Part shown: positions 46,557 through 56,665 of the stretch, piece after piece | Layout of the letters: each line of letters opens with the position of its first letter | Position numbering within the stretch: position 1 is the stretch's first letter | Source: Brachypterus glaber | Lineage: Eukaryota > Arthropoda > Insecta > Coleoptera > Kateretidae | DNA: 64,000 nt | NCBI GenBank assembly: GCA_958510825.1 | Contig: OY294047.1 | Location: forward strand, 37,793,747-37,857,746 | Reading direction: 5' to 3' | Notes under the pieces: model-generated | Told to the model about the DNA's origin: nothing | Seen by the model: the letters and a program-made list of their open reading frames with translations, nothing else | Databases searched by the model: none | Translations under genes and position numbers: made by a program

Positions 46557-47342
46557 AATGTACATGGGCTGATACTTTAATGGGTAGTAGTGCATAGTAG
46601 CAGAACACTCCTGTTAGTTTTTCACCGGGTGATCTGCGTAAGGGATGTCCGCTATCTTAAATTTTAGGGGTGAGTGCGGTTATCTCGCTAAATATGCATC
46701 TTACGATAAAAATGCATATAACTAATTTTGTTAAGTAGAAAATTTCCAACAATTTTTGTTTAGATATTTTTTTTATTATATTATAACAATCGAGTTATAA
46801 ATATTTAAACATGGCCATGTTGGGAGTGAAATTGTTTTTTTCGATTTTTCAGTCAAATTATTCCTCGAAGGATAAAAGTGGTTATGAGCAAACTTGTAGC
46901 TCTTGAAGTATAATATGTTATGTTTTTTCGTAAGTATTTTGTTACGGTTACAGTGAGCGGTTGCGCCCTCTGTAACCGTACCAAAGTACCTAAAATTAAT
47001 AGTATATGAAACTTAAAGAGAATTTCGAGAGCTACAAGTTTGCTCATATCGTCCGATGAATAATTTGGCTGAAAAATGGAAAAAACCAATTCAACCTCCA
47101 ACATGACTATTTTTAAATTAACCATTGTAATTAATATATTAAAAAAATGATCCCAATAAAAATTATTGGAAATTTCCTCCTTAACAAAATTGGTTATATG
47201 CATTTTTATCGCTAGATGCATATTAAGCAACTAAATTTCAAGATATCGGACACCCCTTACGCAAATTATTCAGTGAAAAACTAACAGATGTGTTCTGTTA
47301 CCATCCACTACTACCCTTTAAAATATCAGCCCGTGTACATTT
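46557..47342. mobile_element. Inverted-repeat element of 786 bp
   Basis: The left end AATGTACATGGGCTGATACT is the complement of AAATATCAGCCCGTGTACAT. The arms (about 350 bp each) carry GGGTAGTAGTG, CTGTTAGTTTTTCAC, GCGTAAGGGATGTCCG and AAACTTGTAGCTCT. The loop holds a GGTTACAG/CTGTAACC hairpin. There is no transposase. Confidence 0.85.
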
Positions 47343-47358
47343 TACTAATATGTTATAG

Positions 47359-47512
47359 GATATAGGCAAGATCTATGTGAGTTTGTTTTTAACTGCAATG
47401 AAAACAACGGAAGTGGAAGTAGTGCTAATAGAAGAGTTGTGCCCAAAGGCACAGTTAATATAAGGCACAAAAGCAAAATAGTTTGGAATCTAAAACCGCC
47501 AAGAGTATAGAG
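47359..47512 (+). CDS. Candidate exon segment after TACTAAT-ATGTTATAG
   Basis: It starts after a consensus branch point and AG. Two frames are open. In phase with the 42-nt segment it reads DIGKIY and then meets a perfect donor GTGAGT at 47377, which would define an 18-nt exon. Read through, that frame continues VSLFLTAMKTTEVEVVLIEE to a stop. Another frame reads GYRQDLCEFVFNCNENNGSG and continues to WNLKPPRV and a stop near 47512. The composition is less AT-rich than its surroundings. No family is recognised, and which frame, if any, is used is unknown. Confidence 0.25.
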
Positions 47513-47549
47513 CCTAATATAATAATATTTTTTACAGGTACCATCAACT

Positions 47550-47765
47550 GAGGTGACTTCGAACGGAGTAGGTGACTTCGGACATTGTTTCGCAAAATCT
47601 TCTGAACCAAAGCACGTGTGTAAAAGTTGTGCGTTTGTGTGTAAAAGTTGTGGAAATGAACCCCACAACTTGAGCACACAACCCCACAACTTTTACACAC
47701 GTGCTTTGGTTGAGAAGATTTTGAGAAAAAGTGTCCGAAGTCATCACCCCGTCAGAAGTCACCTC
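47550..47765. mobile_element. Foldback element, copy 1
   Basis: GAGGTGACTTCG, GGAGTAGGTGACTTCGGACA and CCAAAGCACGTGTGTAAAAG pair with their complements, ending GAAGTCACCTC. Repeated GTAAAAGTTGTG words are in the stem. Open frames on both strands here come from the stem repeats. Confidence 0.8.
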
Positions 47766-48147
47766 GATGTTATAAATATTTTTTTACAGTTTAATCAAAA
47801 AAAAAACATTGTTCTTATTAATGTGTTGTTTGTGTTCTTATTTTACACACATATATTTTTTTATATATTTTTTTTTCAGGTATTATTTTTTATTTCAGGT
47901 ATTTTATTTCTGTCAGGTACTATTATTTTCTTTTATGCATTATATCACTGGGTTAAAATGATAAGGTTCTATGTTCTATAGAAACCCCATAATGAAGAAC
48001 TATATTTATTATATACTCTATTGTGTTGTTTGTGTTCTTATTTTACACACATATATTTTTTTATGTATATATTTTTTTTCAGGTATTATTTTTAATAATC
48101 AGGTAATATTTTTAATATAATAATATTTTTTACAGGTACCATTAACT

Positions 48148-48365
48148 GAGGTGACTTCGGACGGAGTAGGTGACTTCGGACATTTTTTCGCAAAATCTTG
48201 TGAACCAAAGCACTTGTGTAAAAGTTGTGCGTTTGTGTGTAAAAGTTGTGGAAATGAACCCCAGAACTTGAGCACACAACCGCACAACTTTTACATACGT
48301 GCTTTGGTTCAGAAGATTTGGAGAAAAAATGTCCGAAGTCAACCTACCACGTCAGAAGTCACCTC
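48148..48365. mobile_element. Foldback element, copy 2
   Basis: Same structure as 47550-47765 with scattered differences (for example CACTTGTGTAAAAG in place of CACGTGTGTAAAAG). It moved with the 598-bp tandem duplication rather than by a separate insertion. Confidence 0.8.
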
Positions 48366-48734
48366 GGTGTTATAAATATTTTTTACAGTTTAATCAAAAA
48401 AGAACATTGTTCTTATTAATGTGTTGTTTATGTTCTTATTTTACACACATATATCTTTTTATTTATATTTTTTTCATGTGTTATTTTTTATTTCAGGTAT
48501 TTTATTTCTGTCAGGTACTATTATTTTCTTTTAGTCATTATATCAGTAGGTTAAAATAATAAGGTTCTATGTTCTATAGAAACCCCCTAATGAAGAACTA
48601 TATTATACAATGTTGGTTTTATTATTTTCTTTTTTTCAGATAATGCTATATAATATATAGCCTATATTGTGCATTAGGTATTTTTTGAAAAAAAAAAGTG
48701 TTCTTAGGTTAAATATTCTAAACATTTATTTTTT

Positions 48735-49385
48735 TTTCAGGTATTAATTACATTATAATGTAATATTAGTTTTTATTTGAAAGTTTACTAGGTATATTAA
48801 TATTTTTTAATTGTTAAGGATATTGTTTATAATAATTTTGGTTATATTTATGTATATTTTTTTCAGGTTATAAGTGTTTTTTATTTATAATGTTATTATT
48901 TTATGTATTATTTTTTGATATGTTTTATAGGATATTTTCGTTGGTTATATTTTTTTCAGGTATTTATTTTTTTTACAGGTACAAATACAATTTTAATTTA
49001 CAATCAGATTAAAATTATAGGATAGTTACATATTGTTTTATGCAAAAATACGCTAGGTATATTAACTGTAGGTTTTTGGAAGTTTATAGGCCTATAAACA
49101 TAAACATTAAGGATAATATCCTTAATATAATAACATGGTATGTTTTTTAAGGTAGCATGGGGCATGTAGAATAACCTGGGGTAGACTAATACTAATATGT
49201 AAATATTATTTATTTCAGATATATCAGAAAGAAGGATTTAAATAAAGTTTTAATTTTTATGTATAATGTGTTATTTTATTTTTTAGATCTTTGAAGGACA
49301 ACTTTTACAGTGTAATCAGAACTTGTAAGGTTCCTTAAGGTAAAATTGACAGCTAGTAACAGTAAGTTTTTTTAAGGTTAAGGTT
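48735..49385. other. T-rich sequence
   Basis: Beyond the CAG/GT motifs, it has further acceptor-like TTTTTTTCAG and TTATTTCAG words (the latter at about 49212) and AAGGTA/CAGTAAG donor-like words (49335-49370). No open frame of note is seen. Confidence 0.45.
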
Positions 49386-49411
49386 TTTTCTTTCCATTCA
49401 AGCCAAGTCAA

Positions 49412-49445
49412 TTTCCCCCACCCGGGAAACGAACCCGGGTTGTTG
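49412..49445 (-). repeat. tRNA-like T-arm fragment
   Basis: On the minus strand, CCGGGTTCGTTTCCCGG folds as a 5-bp stem with a TTCGTTT loop and is followed by GTGGGGGA. No matching D-arm or anticodon arm is found upstream at the right spacing, so it is a SINE or tRNA-derived remnant, not a tRNA gene. Confidence 0.4.
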
Positions 49446-49496
49446 GCATAGTTTCCCCTAGGTTTAATTTAGTATATAGTTAAATAGCAAAAATCC

Positions 49497-49645
49497 GCTT
49501 AAGGGGGAATGGATAGGCAGGGTTACATGAACAGGTAGTCAATATCAGCAAAAAAATTCCCTCAAGGGGGAATGGATAGGTAGGGTTACGCACAGGTTGT
49601 CAATATCCGCAAAAATTCACTCAAGGGGGAAAGGATAACCGCGAA
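49497..49645 (+). repeat. Minisatellite, period about 60 bp, about 2.3 units
   Basis: The words AAGGGGGAATGGATAGG, CAGGGTTAC, GTCAATATC and CAAAAATTC recur in order. The third unit diverges after AAGGGGGAAAGGATAA. Confidence 0.75.
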
Positions 49646-49990
49646 CAAAAGACAAAGGAACAGACGGACATTTGAGGTGTTCTCTCTGGATGGTCGACTT
49701 TTTCCCATACACGCCAGGTATCTCGAAAGAGAGAGTAGTACCAACCCTGACATCGGTGAGACCGAACTTACAAAGTGGGCAGTTGTCATACAAGGGTTAG
49801 GTATATATAGTGTATGTTAAATTGTCGCCTGACGAGATTATACTCCACGTGTATAGGCCTACTGAGGGATACTCAAAGGGGAACTGAGGTTTTCTCACTG
49901 GGGAACGGCACGTTAACCGTAACGCACCTAGTGCTTTACCTCCTGGGTGGTGTGGAAAAGAGCACAACTATTCTAGTTAGAGGTGGTAAG

Positions 49991-51689
49991 TGTAAAGAGT
50001 AAAAAAATGTCTATATGTCTGTCCATCTTTTTGTCTTATGGTATGTAAACCTTATAATAATATAAGTTAACTTTTGAATGTAATATCGGTTTTCAGAAAT
50101 TCTTTCGCTAAGCAGATTGAATTTCTTTAAAAATAATAGTATATTTCCAACCTAATAAGAAAATTAAACATCATTCATCATCACCATAGAGTCCCTTTTC
50201 AAATTAAACATCAAAATTTTTAGGATTGACAATGCATTTTACCGGGAAAACGCCATGATTTAAACTCTCCTGCATAATACCATTTATGATTAAGCTTTCC
50301 TCTAGAGGAAATAAACAACATTTCATTTTATGATATTGAACTTTCTGAAATGCAATAGTTGATTATATTGACTCACCATATAGTCCGAAAAACGTATTGC
50401 AAATTAAATAACGTGATTATTTTTCTTAAGCAATGGACTTCCCTTATAGAAATTTACGTTAAAACCACTTTACCTAACGTTAGGAGAATGTTTTTTCTGT
50501 ATCGTTAGGGATCTATTACTAAAACAACGTTTATCTAACGTCATAAACCCAATATACTTATACTTTTGGACTTTTCAACCAAATATTTTTTTTCACTTTA
50601 ATCGGCGAGCTGGTGACCATTTATTCTTTTTTCATTTTTTTTTTTATATATTTGGGCCTACGCGTTTATTATACAGTTAATGTCGCGATAACCCGAATGT
50701 TCGATACTCCGAATGAGGCAGTAATCCGAACAATGAAATTCGGACTTCAAAGTACATGCATGTATGTTTTACTGTTCGGTTTACCGCATAATTCAGATTA
50801 TCGAAAATTTACTTAATTTTGGTATCAAATTACAGGTACACTTGGAATTAAAAAAAAGTACTACATCACTGGACCTGGAGGTAAACCAAATTTTTAAAAT
50901 TTTAGGTGATTCAAGTGATTTACTGACCATGAAATTTTTAGGGCTATGTACATTTTCAGTAGTTTTAAAAACGGTATAAAACACATTCATTTCTCGTAAA
51001 ATATATTCCTATTTTTTATACAATTTATAGAAATATATAGAACTATAAAATAATAACAGAAATAAAAATATATAATTAATAAAATAACGAAAAGCAATAA
51101 GGTACCTTATTTAATAGCAGTTAAAACTTTAAAGGACCACAAATCTTCATTACTATATATTTTAGCTCAGAATCTCTAATTTCTCGACCATTTTCCTTAT
51201 TAGCCCCAAAATATATTGTTAAAATTGATTTTTGTTGCTGGATTAAGTGTTGCATGTTGACTCATTTGACACAACTATGTGTCGAACAAGATGACTATTA
51301 CATTTAGTTTTATATATCTCTGACTTAGTTAGGTCCTGATTTGACTTTAGTGGCAAGTTAGATTTAAATGGTACAATTTTTGGGTGTAGTACTTTTTAAA
51401 GATCGCAACTGTACGAGACAGGCAACGCTTGGTTTCATCCAGCGCCGTTCCCTGCATTAGATGGCTCATACCTTTTTTTATGCACGCGCAATGTACGAGC
51501 TCTAAAAACGCAAGATATGAAGCAAGTATTTTCGCAGGAACTAATGATAAACGTTATATTAATATTAGACCTAAATTTTAGGTTACCAACGTTAGGAATC
51601 GGGACATATATTACAAATTATACATTACAACTACGTCGGGATCAAGTTCTTCTAATGTAAAATTTCTACTAGGGATATTTACAAAGACA
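49991..51689. other. AT-rich sequence with a possible pogo-like fragment
   Basis: At 50672-50800, CAGTTAATGTCGCGATAACC with CGAATGTTCGATACTCCG resembles pogo/Tigger-type termini. No second end was established. No gene is recognised elsewhere. Confidence 0.4.
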
Positions 51690-52049
51690 CAAGGGCGTAG
51701 ATCTTCTTCTTCTATGGGGGGGGGGGTAATACCCAGGGCCGGCCTTTCAAGCCTCAAATTTGGCGCCCCTAGCAAAAGAAAAAAACACCCTAAAATAAAG
51801 CTTTGTGCGCCTACAAAAAAAATTGCCCCCCAAAAAATGCCATCAAGAAAAAAAGCTTTGTCCCTGACGGTTTCTACCAAACGTGGCACCCCTACAAAAA
51901 AATGACGGCGCCCAAAAACATACTCTAAGACAAAAGCTTTGTCCCTGACGGTTTCTACCAAACTTGGCGCCCTGCAAACAAAATTGGCCCCCACGCCTAT
52001 GGGGGGGGGGGGTAATTACCCCCATTACCCCCCCTCATCTACGCCCTTG
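51690..52049 (+). mobile_element. hAT-like MITE, copy B
   Basis: The 13-bp ends CAAGGGCGTAGAT and ATCTACGCCCTTG are perfect inverted repeats. The interior repeats ACAAAAGCTTTGTCCCTGAC and CGGTTTCTACCAAAC twice, and has G-run/C-run blocks at both ends. It is longer than copy A by about 50 bp. Open frames on both strands are repeat artefacts. Confidence 0.85.
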
Positions 52050-52057
52050 GGTAGAGA

Positions 52058-53654
52058 AGACTATTATATTCTCGCACTCTTAAATCCCTTGCTGCTACGC
52101 AGGTCGAGATTTAATACGCTCGGCTATAAAAAATGTTTTCTATACCTTGGTATATAATTACTATTAATTGAGTCTGAACTATCGAAAGTTTTATTAAACT
52201 CCAATATATTATTATTATTAGAAAATTGGGAACGATGTAGCTGTCGAAATAGAGAGAAGACAAGGGAATTAGGTTTAACGATTAGAATTATTTGCAGCAT
52301 AAACATATATCTGGAAACTTTGTACCAAAACTAACAGATGGCCTAGCACAAACTAAAATAATATTTGAGGCTCTCGATGACGTTTACATTAATTAGGGAT
52401 TACCTAAATGCCATTTTTTTGAAAATCGCCCGGGCGCCTTGGTTTTAATTATGTGCTTTTCGTTTTCGCTTATAATTTGGGTATTTTTTAAGAGAGATTC
52501 ATTAACCTTTTGTATTTTCCCAAGCTTTAGAGTTGTGCAGTTTTAATGCAATGGTCAAAATCCAGTGTCGAACTAAGGGGGCGGCCAGGGGCGATAACAA
52601 TTCTGCTGACCATTTTTTCACTTTTTTTCGTGCTTTCTTAGTATTTTACCATGGCAAAAAATTTATTTTAGTATTAAATTTCTAATTTCTATCTGTACTG
52701 TATTATCGGATTTTGACTGAACGATAAAACACTGAAGGCATAACATGCTTTATTAAAAAACACAAATATATTTTTTCCTTTTAAAAATAAAAAAAGTAAA
52801 TTTTGAAAAATCGAAAAAAGTGAACTTTTTTTGATTCATCTCGGCATTCACTTAAATTGTGAGCTAAGAATCCTGAAATACGTAAACGCTATTTTTTTTA
52901 AATAAATGCGCCTCTTGCCAGGCAGAAATGTTTAAATTTCAAAGCTGTACTTTCAGAAATCCCTAAGGCGGTAATGTGGGTAAAATAATAAAATAATAAT
53001 AAAAATAATAATAAAAATTACCAAAAACTTGCAGTAAAAATTTTATGTTTATGAGCAATAAATTGGCTTATCCAACAGATTATAGGAATTTATGAGGGTA
53101 ATCCTCACTAATCTTTTTATGAGTGTTCAATATCAAGTATTTTAAATGGATTACAATAAATCAAAGCTAATTTTCCTAATTTTAAAGTCTTGTAAATAAA
53201 TAATAAAAAAGTTCCTTTTAATTTCATGATTTTTTAGACCATTTAGTTGAAATGTAGGAGTTAAAAATATATTCTACTTTATTTCAATTTACTTTTGATA
53301 CCTTTAAAAAAAATATAATATATTAGAACCCCACATGCATCGGTTACTGGCATTTATTTGTGTATTGACTTTCATGGTAGCTTTTCTTAAATAAATATAA
53401 ATTTTCCCATTTCCAAAATAATAGTTATAATTATTACAGAGGTTTCCATAGTATTATGTCAGCATTTATATTTTTTATTCAATAAATGTAAACTAATTTT
53501 GTTATAATTATGAATAACAAAATAAAAAAGGTGACTGTATAATTTTTACAATAATAAAATAAGATTTATTTGTTTACAGTTTAAACGGTATTTGTTAATT
53601 TAATGTTTATATTTGAATTTATAAATTATATTTATAATAAAAATATTTGATTTA
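52058..53654. other. AT-rich sequence
   Basis: ATT and AATAAT runs lie near 52210 and 52982. A hAT-like GGGGGCGGCCAGGGGCGATA fragment is at 52577. No gene is recognised. Confidence 0.5.
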
Positions 53655-53660
53655 TTGATA

Positions 53661-54327
53661 TATCGTCCACTAAAGGCTCTAGTTGTCTAACTCCAAATTT
53701 TTCAAAAATGAGATTTTTATCAAATTTGCTTCATTATCTGATTACCAACATACTTCAAAAAAAAAGTTGCATTAAACCAATATCAGCCTCAAAAAATGCA
53801 AAAATGTAAATATTTTAAGTCGCTAAGTGTCTAACTCCATCATATGATTGTTAGAAAACAATTAAATGAGAACTGTCACTAATGTCAAACTATTTCTCGA
53901 CAACAGGGGATCCCGTTTCAAATATTTGTTAATTTACTGTTTGATGATAATTATAATTATTGCCATTAATAATGTATATATATTATGTCTACCTAGTAGT
54001 AATATTATATATTAAATATAAAAATATAAATTTTTTGTAATAATATTACGCGATATAATACGATAGGTATCCTCTTTTATCTTCCCTTGGAGTTAGACCA
54101 TTAGTGAATTTAGATTCTGTGGTTAAAATTTAATTTTCAAATAATTTATATAAAATAGATAACAATGAAAAGTTTTAAATACATTAACACATTTCAAACA
54201 TTTTTACCTGTGAACAAGCTAGTTTTAAAGTTCTAAATTGCTATAATTAAGTTTTAAATCGTTTTTTACGTCTCCTGAAAAATATGACGTTTTGGAGTTA
54301 GACCGTTAGAGCCTTTAGATGACGATA
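53661..54327. mobile_element. TIR element, 667 bp, TTGATA target duplication
   Basis: The left end TATCGTCCACTAAAGGCTCT and TCTAACTCCAAA mirror the right end TTTGGAGTTAGACC, AGAGCCTTTAGATGACGATA. Perfect TTGATA flanks lie at 53655-53660 and 54328-54333. GTCTAACTCC and GGAGTTAGAC words also repeat inside (about 53828 and 54089). There is no ORF. The 6-bp duplication does not match the common superfamilies I can name with certainty. Confidence 0.8.
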
Positions 54328-54333
54328 TTGATA

Positions 54334-54587
54334 ATTATAAGTTTTTTCTTTAACAGTTAAATTATTATTATAACTCTTTTCTATTACATTTAAGTTATTT
54401 TTTTACAGACGTCAAAAAATATTTTTACACCAGTGCCAAATGAAAAAAATGTAACATTGGTTTTATTTACCTTGTCGACGCGACGTGCACTTTGTCTATT
54501 TATTTATCTTAGCAACGAAAAACCGGCTACTTAATTTCATTATTACATGTTTGTTTAACTCGTACTATTCTACTTAATTAAGCATCC
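54334..54587. other. AT-rich spacer
   Basis: No feature is recognised. Confidence 0.5.
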
Positions 54588-54768
54588 CCTAAGTCCAGGA
54601 CTTGTGTGGACTAGTAGTAGAGGGAACCACCGGCTTTAACTGACATTCAAACCAGTTTATATGGAGTGTCTGTGTCACCTGTCGCCTTCGCCAAATTTCA
54701 ATTATTAATTAACTGAAAAAGGCAATCGGCGGGAGTGAGAATCGAACTCACGCTAGCCGGCGCAAATA
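54588..54768 (-). mobile_element. tRNA-derived SINE, 5' truncated
   Basis: On the minus strand it starts with CCGGCTAGCGTGAGTTCGAT and continues TCTCACTCCCGCCGATTGCC. The T-arm GTGAG-TTCGATT-CTCAC is an intact polymerase III B box. A non-tRNA body of about 140 bp follows (GGCGACAGGTGACACAGACA and so on). The A box is missing because the 5' tRNA half is absent. Confidence 0.65.
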
Positions 54769-55094
54769 GAAAAAAAGCGTTTAAAAATATTTTTTGGTGA
54801 ATTTAATCTTAAATAGTTTACATAAATTACTATTTCTGAGTAAAAATTGAGTTTTAACATTAAGGGGTTCTGGGCAAAAAGGGTAAAATTTTAATTAATT
54901 TAATTTTAATTTTTCCTACAAAAATGCTCATAACTTAATTTTGGCTAATTTTGGCTATCCAATATTTATACATCATTTAGACTACTTCTGTAAGAACATT
55001 TTAATATAAAAATTATAAATGCGTGTTAGTGATCGTGCAACGAATTGTAAATTGTATTTGCGCGTTTCAATAAAAAAAAATGGCCTAATAAATA
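54769..55094. other. AT-rich spacer
   Basis: No feature is recognised apart from the TA target at its end. Confidence 0.5.
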
Positions 55095-55829
55095 CAGTGA
55101 GGTCCAAAAGTCACCCCCCCTTTTAACTTTTGAACGAGTTGAGATATCGACTTCAAATTTAGAACTCTTAAATAAGACAACTCAAACTATCTTTTAGCAT
55201 ATATTTGATATTTTCAGCTCTTAAAATGTGGGCAGGAGGGCATGAGGGGACATTTTTTTAAATGGAAAGGGAGGTCGTGTGATACATCATTTTAAAGCCT
55301 ATAAAATTCTCTATTTAAACTAACATTTTTAAATTTTTTAAAAATGTTTTTTAAGGTTTTGATTTTTCAATTTTTTGTGCTAAAACATTCAATATTTTAA
55401 GTTTTTTTTTATAAATTTTAATTTATGTAAACTAAAATTAGTTTAAAAGTATAATTAACATTTTTTTATGATGAAATTTTTAAAAAATTATTTGTTTTTT
55501 TTTAGAGGAATTTTGACATTAATACCCATTTTCAACCCCATTTTAAACCCATTTTTTTTATTTAAAAATATGGAGTTAAATGGAGAATTTTATAAGCTTT
55601 AAATTAAATGGAGAATTTTATAAGCTTTAAAATGATGTATTACACGACCCCCCTTTCCATTTAAAAAAATGTGCCCCCATGCCCCCTGCCCACATTTTAA
55701 GAGCTGAAAGTATTAAATATATGCTAAAAGATAGTTTAAGTTGTCTTATTTAAAATTTCTAAATTTTAAGTCGATATCTCAACTGGTTTAAAAGTTAAGA
55801 GGGGGGGGGGTGACTTTTGGACCGCTCTG
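55095..55829. mobile_element. TA-flanked MITE, 735 bp, near-palindromic (copy 1)
   Basis: TA flanks CAGTGAGGTCCAAAAGTCAC at the left and GTGACTTTTGGACCGCTCTG at the right. Inverted repeats exceed 200 bp and include GATATCGACTTCAAATTT, TATCTTTTAGCATATATTTG and CTTAAAATGTGGGCAGG. The middle has complementary AATGGAGAATTTTATAAGC blocks, with one duplicated. It is a Tc1/mariner-type target and is non-coding. Confidence 0.88.
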
Positions 55830-55864
55830 TATAATAGTCAGAATAATTTGACTTTAAATATTAT

Positions 55865-56665
55865 CGACCATGAACTTGCAGTACCTCCTAAGTGTGAAAA
55901 GCCAAATTTTTCAGGAGCGACAAAAAACAGTTCTTAGAATTGCTTTTTACACTATTTTTAATATTTATAGGAATATAAATAAAGTAGTGTAAGGTTACTT
56001 ATTGTCCCTGAAGTCTTACATTTAAATTATCCTAGCTTATATTGTACTTAGGAGGTTTGTATGTTAATTGGTCAAAAATGTCAGTTAGGAGGTACTGCGG
56101 CAGACTAACATCTCTACTCTAAATTTCTCTACTCCCTAACATCTCTACTCCATAACATCCCTACTCCACAACAACTCTACTCCGTAACATCTCTACTCCA
56201 TAACATCTCTACTCCGTAACAACTCTACTCCACACTATAGACACTCGATTAGCCACTTGTCTTAACTCAAAAGAATATTTGTCATGTCACTGTCAAAAAT
56301 GAATTCAGTTTATTAATTACTTACATATTAGTGCATGTTAAGAGTACGCGGTCATTGTTGCTTTTAGAATAATTCATTTATGATTGTTCTAGATTTACAT
56401 TTAAAGATAAACGTTTTCTAGGAAAAAAATAAAATAATCTAGAAGAAGAAGATTCTTTGTTCTTTGAACTGCTCATTTATTATTAAGTGGTTAATAAAGT
56501 GCATATAGTGTGAAGTAGAGTTGTTACGGAGTAGAGATGTTATGGAGTAGAGATGTTACGGAGTAAAGTTGTTGTGGAGTAGGGATGTTATGGAGTAGGG
56601 ATGTTAGGGAGTAGAGAAATTTAGAGTAGAGATGTTAGTCTGCCGGTATTGCATGGTCATGAACG
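55865..56665. mobile_element. Host inverted repeat interrupted by a Foldback-like element
   Basis: ACCATGAACTTGCAGTACCT on the left and the complement of the joined right flank (GGAGGTACTGC, then ATGGTCATGAAC) match with about four differences. An internal ACTTAGGAGG block repeats the theme. The right arm is split at 56098/56645 by the next feature. Confidence 0.55.
56099..56644. mobile_element. Foldback-like element, 546 bp, with 16-bp repeat arrays as ends
   Basis: Each end of about 136 bp consists of GGCAGAC followed by about eight diverged copies of a 16-bp unit (TAACATCTCTACTCCG); the right end is the mirror image. The unique centre is about 280 bp and non-coding. Flanks GGTACTGC (56091-56098) and GGTATTGC (56645-56652) form an 8-bp target duplication with one change. 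Tandem-repeat ends are characteristic of Drosophila FB and Galileo elements (P superfamily), which make 7-9 bp duplications. Confidence 0.85.

Larger units (their letters stand above)
47538..48734 (+). repeat. Tandem duplication, two units of about 598 bp, each with a foldback
   Basis: Unit starts at 47538 and 48136 both follow TTTTTTACAG and begin GTACCAT. Each contains a foldback, then ATTTTTTTACAGTTTAATCA, TTACACACATATAT and several CAG/GT motifs. The copies are about 90% alike. Confidence 0.85.
47534..48981 (+). promoter_or_regulatory. Cluster of about 13 CAG/GT motifs resembling zero-length splice sites
   Basis: A pyrimidine-rich tract ending in CAG is immediately followed by GTA or GTT at junctions near 47537, 47879, 47898, 47916, 48082, 48102, 48135, 48496, 48514, 48740, 48866, 48959 and 48978. 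This is the signature of recursive splice sites, where an acceptor and donor abut. Some copies arise from the 598-bp duplication, but at least six are outside or independent of it. They may be functional, or a by-product of repeat expansion. Confidence 0.4.
49386..49990 (+). other. GC-richer island with 63-bp tandem repeat and open frame
   Basis: The composition is near 45% GC. It begins after TTTTTTCTTTCCATTCAAG (acceptor-like) and ends before GTAAGTG at about 49986 (donor-like). It includes a tRNA T-arm-like stretch (49412-49445, minus) and a tandem repeat with AAGGGGGAATGGATAGG near 49500, 49563 and 49622. An ATG frame from 49814 reads MLNCRLTRLYSTCIGLLRDT and stays open to the donor-like site. 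No family is recognised. Confidence 0.35.
39702..52057. mobile_element. Candidate composite hAT element of 12.3 kb
   Basis: Two same-orientation copies of a hAT-like MITE (39710-40017 and 51690-52049) bracket the segment. The 8 bp outside the left end of the first copy (39702-39709) and outside the right end of the second (52050-52057) are both GGTAGAGA. The inner flanks (GGTTTATG and CAAAGACA) match neither each other nor GGTAGAGA. hAT insertions duplicate 8 bp, so this is what transposition using the two outermost ends would leave. An alternative is duplication of one MITE around an insertion. Cargo includes the exon-like array, a LINE and many MITEs, with no transposase seen. Confidence 0.45.

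Noticed and set aside
47345..48375. Several histidine/threonine/cysteine-rich ORFs on both strands
   Set aside because: They come from the paired arms of the duplicated foldback; the same words read on either strand.
49412..49500. tRNA gene on the minus strand
   Set aside because: Only the T-arm folds; no D-arm, anticodon arm or fully paired acceptor stem could be placed.
51611..52025. ORFs of up to 127 codons in MITE copy B
   Set aside because: They span G-runs and repeated MITE words; no similarity to a transposase domain is seen.
54727..54765. Functional tRNA gene
   Set aside because: The 5' half with the A box is missing; the T-arm is followed by a non-tRNA body, as in a SINE.
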